From positions 147,689 to 211,688 of the forward strand of contig CALDYP010000023.1 of the NCBI GenBank assembly GCA_937944445.1: a stretch of 64,000 nucleotides of DNA, written 5' to 3'. Shown one piece after another: positions 61,963 to 64,000 of this stretch. The DNA comes from an uncultured Anaerolineae bacterium. Its GTDB lineage: Bacteria; Chloroflexota; Anaerolineae; Aggregatilineales; Phototrophicaceae. Each line of letters begins with the position of its first letter. The stretch's first letter is position 1. The notes under the pieces were generated by a model that was not told the origin of the DNA, did not search any database, and saw only the letters and a list, made by a program, of their open reading frames with translations. Made by a program: the position numbers and the translations under genes.

Positions 61963-62017
61963 CGCCATATCACCAAATAGTAGGCGGTGAGTCTGTAGCA
62001 GGGTCGCTCGACCGTGC

Positions 62018-62641
62018 TTAGTCTTCACTGCTGTCCGTGCCTTCGCCCAACTGATAGCGCGCAAAGCGGCGGATTTCGATGCTTTCGCCGACCTCGGCCA
62101 CCGTCTCCTTCAGAAGTTGTTCGATGGTCTTCTTCTCGTCTTTGTAGAAGCCCTGCTCCATCAAGCAGATCTCTTCAAAGAATTTGTTCATGCGCCCCTC
62201 GGCGATCATCGCAGCCTTGTCCGCCGGCTTGCCCTCTTCTATGGCACGGGCAGTCTGCACAGCGCGCTCGTGGTCGATCACGCTCTGCGGGACATCCTCG
62301 CGCCGCACGTACTGCGGGTTGTTGCTGATGATGTGCAGGGCGATCTCGCGTGCGAAAGTGCGGAAAGCGTCTGTGTTGGCGACGAAGTCCGTCTCGCAGT
62401 TCACTTCAACGATTACGCCCATGCGCTTGTTGAAGTGCTGATAGACCTCAATCACGCCTTCGTTCATCGTGCGGCCTGCGCCCAGCTTCTTGGCGGCTTT
62501 GGCGATGCCCTTCTCACGCAGATAGTCCACTGCCTTCTGCATGTCGCCGTTGGTTTCCTGAAGCGCCTTCTTGCAGTCCAGCGGCCCAGCACCGGTTGCT
62601 TCACGAAGTTCTTTGACCATCTGTGCGTTGATCTCTGCCAT
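62018..62641 (-). CDS. tsf: Elongation factor Ts
   Basis: 207-residue short-form EF-Ts that recycles EF-Tu from GDP to GTP. The N-terminal UBA-like module is VKELREATGAGPLDCKKALQ, followed by MQKAVDYLREKGIAKAAKK. The core contacts EF-Tu through CETDFVANTDAFRTFAREIA. The second coiled subdomain of E. coli EF-Ts is missing, as in Thermus and many other bacteria. It starts 73 bp after rpsB across a hairpin. Confidence 0.96.
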   Translation of the reverse strand: MAEINAQMVKELREATGAGPLDCKKALQETNGDMQKAVDYLREKGIAKAAKKLGAGRTMNEGVIEVYQHFNKRMGVIVEVNCETDFVANTDAFRTFAREIALHIISNNPQYVRREDVPQSVIDHERAVQTARAIEEGKPADKAAMIAEGRMNKFFEEICLMEQGFYKDEKKTIEQLLKETVAEVGESIEIRRFARYQLGEGTDSSED

Positions 62642-62675
62642 GCTCTACCCTTCTGCGTCCTCGTGTATACATTAA

Positions 62676-62701
62676 CAGGGCGCATCGTTGTGTGCGCCCT
62701 G
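62676..62701 (-). terminator. Intercistronic hairpin between rpsB and tsf
   Basis: A perfect 9-bp stem CAGGGCGCA / TGCGCCCTG with an 8-base loop, 13 bp after the rpsB stop codon and without a U-tract. More likely a processing or stabilising hairpin or partial attenuator than a full terminator, since tsf follows at once. Confidence 0.5.
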
Positions 62702-62714
62702 ACCATTCCCCGCG

Positions 62715-63551
62715 TTACTCTTCCTCATCCGTGAAGAAACTCTTGTCCCGCAGCGCCTTGAGGGTAGACGGGCCTAAGATGTCCTCATCACTGGCGTCAT
62801 CGTCAAAATCAGAGATCATATCGCTCACGAACTCCACGTCTTCCTCATCCGCTGTGAACTTGCCGCCGCGCTGGCGGCCTTCGATCACGGCGTCCGCCAA
62901 CGCTTGGACTAGCAACCGGATCGAGCGCATCGCGTCGTCGTTGCCGGGGATGATGTAATCCACCACGTCGGGGTTGCTGTTCGTGTCGACGATGCCCAAC
63001 ACCGGAATGCCTTTCGAGTTGGCCTCGGCCACGGCGGTATCTTCGCGGTCGGTGTCCACCACGATCAGCAGCGAGGGCAAATTGCGCATGTCGCGCAGGC
63101 CACCCAAGCGCGTGCGCAGCTTCTCCAAGCGGCGTTCGGCCAGCGCCGCCTCTTTCTTCGTCAGGCGCTCCCACTCGGCGCTGTTCTTCTGCTTTTCCAG
63201 CTTTTTCATCGTGTCGATGCTGGACTTGATCGTTGCCCAGTTGGTGAGCGTACCCGGAAGCCAGCGCTGGTTGACATATGGCATGTTGCAGCGCTGCGCT
63301 TCACGCGCGATGATCTCCTGTGCTTGGCGCTTCGTGCCACAGAACAAGACCGTGCCGCCGTCCGCCACCAAGTTAGCGATCATGTCATGGTAGGCGTTGA
63401 GGTTGGCGATGGTCTGCTGAAGGTCGATGATGTGGATGCCGTTGCGCGAAGTGAAGATGAAGTCGCGCATCTTGGGGTTCCACTTGTTGGTGCGATGCCC
63501 GAAGTGGACACCCGTTTCAAGCAAGTCTCTGAGTTTGACGTTTGAAGGCAT
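62715..63551 (-). CDS. rpsB: 30S ribosomal protein S2
   Basis: 278 residues from the ATG at 63551 with GAGGAG ten bases upstream. It carries S2 signatures LLETGVHFGHRTNKWNPKMR, IHIIDLQQT, FCGTKRQAQEIIAREAQRC, VNQRWLPGTLTNW, PSLLIVVDTDRE and PGNDDAMRSIRLLVQALADA. The C-terminus has an extra acidic tail (DMISDFDDDASDEDILGPS) beyond the usual length. First gene of rpsB-tsf-pyrH, with a hairpin in its leader. Confidence 0.96.
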   Translation of the reverse strand: MPSNVKLRDLLETGVHFGHRTNKWNPKMRDFIFTSRNGIHIIDLQQTIANLNAYHDMIANLVADGGTVLFCGTKRQAQEIIAREAQRCNMPYVNQRWLPGTLTNWATIKSSIDTMKKLEKQKNSAEWERLTKKEAALAERRLEKLRTRLGGLRDMRNLPSLLIVVDTDREDTAVAEANSKGIPVLGIVDTNSNPDVVDYIIPGNDDAMRSIRLLVQALADAVIEGRQRGGKFTADEEDVEFVSDMISDFDDDASDEDILGPSTLKALRDKSFFTDEEE

Positions 63552-63653
63552 GCAGTTTGATCTCCTCTGTTGGTGTTTTGCCTTCCACACCGTTCACCCC
63601 GCGTCAAGAATCGCTCGCGCGACAACACCCGCCGCAGTCCCGATGTGTGATGA

Positions 63654-63678
63654 TAGAAAAGTCGGGCGACAACCCGAC
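63654..63678 (-). terminator. Hairpin with U-tract in the rpsB leader (terminator or attenuator)
   Basis: On the minus strand GTCGGG-TTGTCG-CCCGAC followed by TTTTC, 102 bp upstream of the rpsB ATG. A TATGAT-like -10 lies just upstream (near 63685-63690), so the hairpin may sit inside the rpsB leader as an attenuator. Otherwise it may end a transcript entering from beyond the window. The rest of 63552-63835 shows no ORF or further structure. Confidence 0.5.
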
Positions 63679-63835
63679 GGAAGATCATAGCAGAAACTGC
63701 TACAGCTGGCTAGGGCACATCTAACTGAGGGATGGTGAAGTTCGAACAGAAACGCTGGCAGGCACAATGCGCCCGCATCACCAGCCTAACCCCCCTCATG
63801 CAATTTGAAAATTAGACGCGGCATCGTAGGGACAG

Positions 63836-64000
63836 GGCCTGCCCTGTCCGAGGCCTGCCCTGTCCGAGGCCTGCCCTATCCGAGGCCTGTCCTGTCCGAG
63901 GCCTGCCCTGTCCGAGGCCTGCCCTGTCCGAGGCCTGCCCTATCCGAGGCCTGCCCTGTCCGAGGCCTGCCCTGTCCGAGGCCTGCCCTGTCCGAGGCCT
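63836..64000. repeat. 16-bp tandem repeat array, truncated by the window edge
   Basis: About ten head-to-tail copies of GGCCTGCCCTGTCCGA with rare C/T substitutions (units reading CCCTATCC or TCCTGTCC), continuing past position 64000. There are no spacers, so it is not a CRISPR array. It grows out of a block also found near 32324-32358 in the other orientation (GGGACAGGGCCTGCCCTGTCC type). No long frame is encoded; 16 is not a multiple of three. Confidence 0.9.

Noticed and set aside
63735..63790. Possible third MITE fragment (contains TTCGAACAGA)
   Set aside because: Only about ten bases match the element, with no termini or duplicated flank; chance similarity is enough.
63836..64000. Tandem array as a CRISPR
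   Set aside because: Units are 16 bp, contiguous and without unique spacers; no cas genes nearby.

Overview
The window is about 64 kb of GC-rich bacterial chromosome with dense genes, mostly housekeeping. The gene content points to Chloroflexota, probably an Anaerolineae-like lineage. Supporting signs are a fused alpha-beta glycyl-tRNA synthetase, Thr/Pro-rich secreted proteins with SH3b, PA14 and propeller domains, a tandem-Usp/glucosyl-3-phosphoglycerate synthase fusion, and many FecR, TPR and STAND proteins. This is inferred from gene content; no 16S rRNA gene is present. I saw no rRNA, tRNA, CRISPR array or complete insertion sequence.

Layout. 1-6.4 kb (minus): respiratory complex I operon nuoABCDEF-TPR-nuoG, with nuoG running off the left edge. 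6.4-9.3 kb: a Nudix-GNAT fusion and the Usp-GpgS fusion. 9.4-17.2 kb (minus): rpoD, a small MITE-like element, dnaG, an acetyltransferase, fused glyQS and a cold-shock gene. 17.5-23.4 kb (plus): an ECF sigma factor with a small membrane partner, an O-methyltransferase and rpoB, which has near-consensus promoters, no adjacent rpoC and a large insertion. 23.5-32 kb: photolyase, HAD phosphatase, zinc-ribbon protein, a probably NAD-type isocitrate dehydrogenase, a membrane glycosyltransferase, a receiver protein, an M24 peptidase and a secreted propeller. 32.1-37.6 kb: structured intergenic repeats, then secreted or cell-surface proteins and two trypsin-like proteases. 37.6-39.3 kb: an AT-richer type II restriction-modification pair. 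39.3-42.5 kb: poorly characterised genes, a second MITE copy and an enoyl-CoA hydratase. 42.5-44.7 kb: an LSDAT/SLOG-type protein, a membrane/coiled-coil/TPR protein and an overlapping 47-residue ORF. 44.7-48.9 kb: mutY, prfA and an acyl-CoA synthetase. 49-53.7 kb: two paralogous membrane proteins translationally linked to a CHASE2 histidine kinase, then a FecR/SH3 protein. 53.7-58.5 kb: an MbnP gene next to an MbnH-type dihaem enzyme fused to a membrane domain, a His-rich linker and a PCuAC copper-chaperone domain, with a divergent NarL-type two-component system. 58.6-61.1 kb: a STAND NTPase with TPRs. 61.2-63.6 kb (minus): rpsB-tsf-pyrH. The right edge is a 16-bp tandem repeat.

The most interesting systems are (1) the MbnP/MbnH-PCuAC membrane fusion, which looks like a combined copper-delivery and protein-tryptophan-oxidation module; (2) the SLOG-TPR-small-ORF cassette; (3) the twin-membrane-protein/CHASE2 kinase operon; and (4) the MITE pair with visible target-site duplications, one copy lying between dnaG and rpoD.

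Start codons were chosen from Shine-Dalgarno sequences and family alignment, so several are internal to the longest open frame. No database search was possible. All family names rest on recognised motifs and overall protein pattern.
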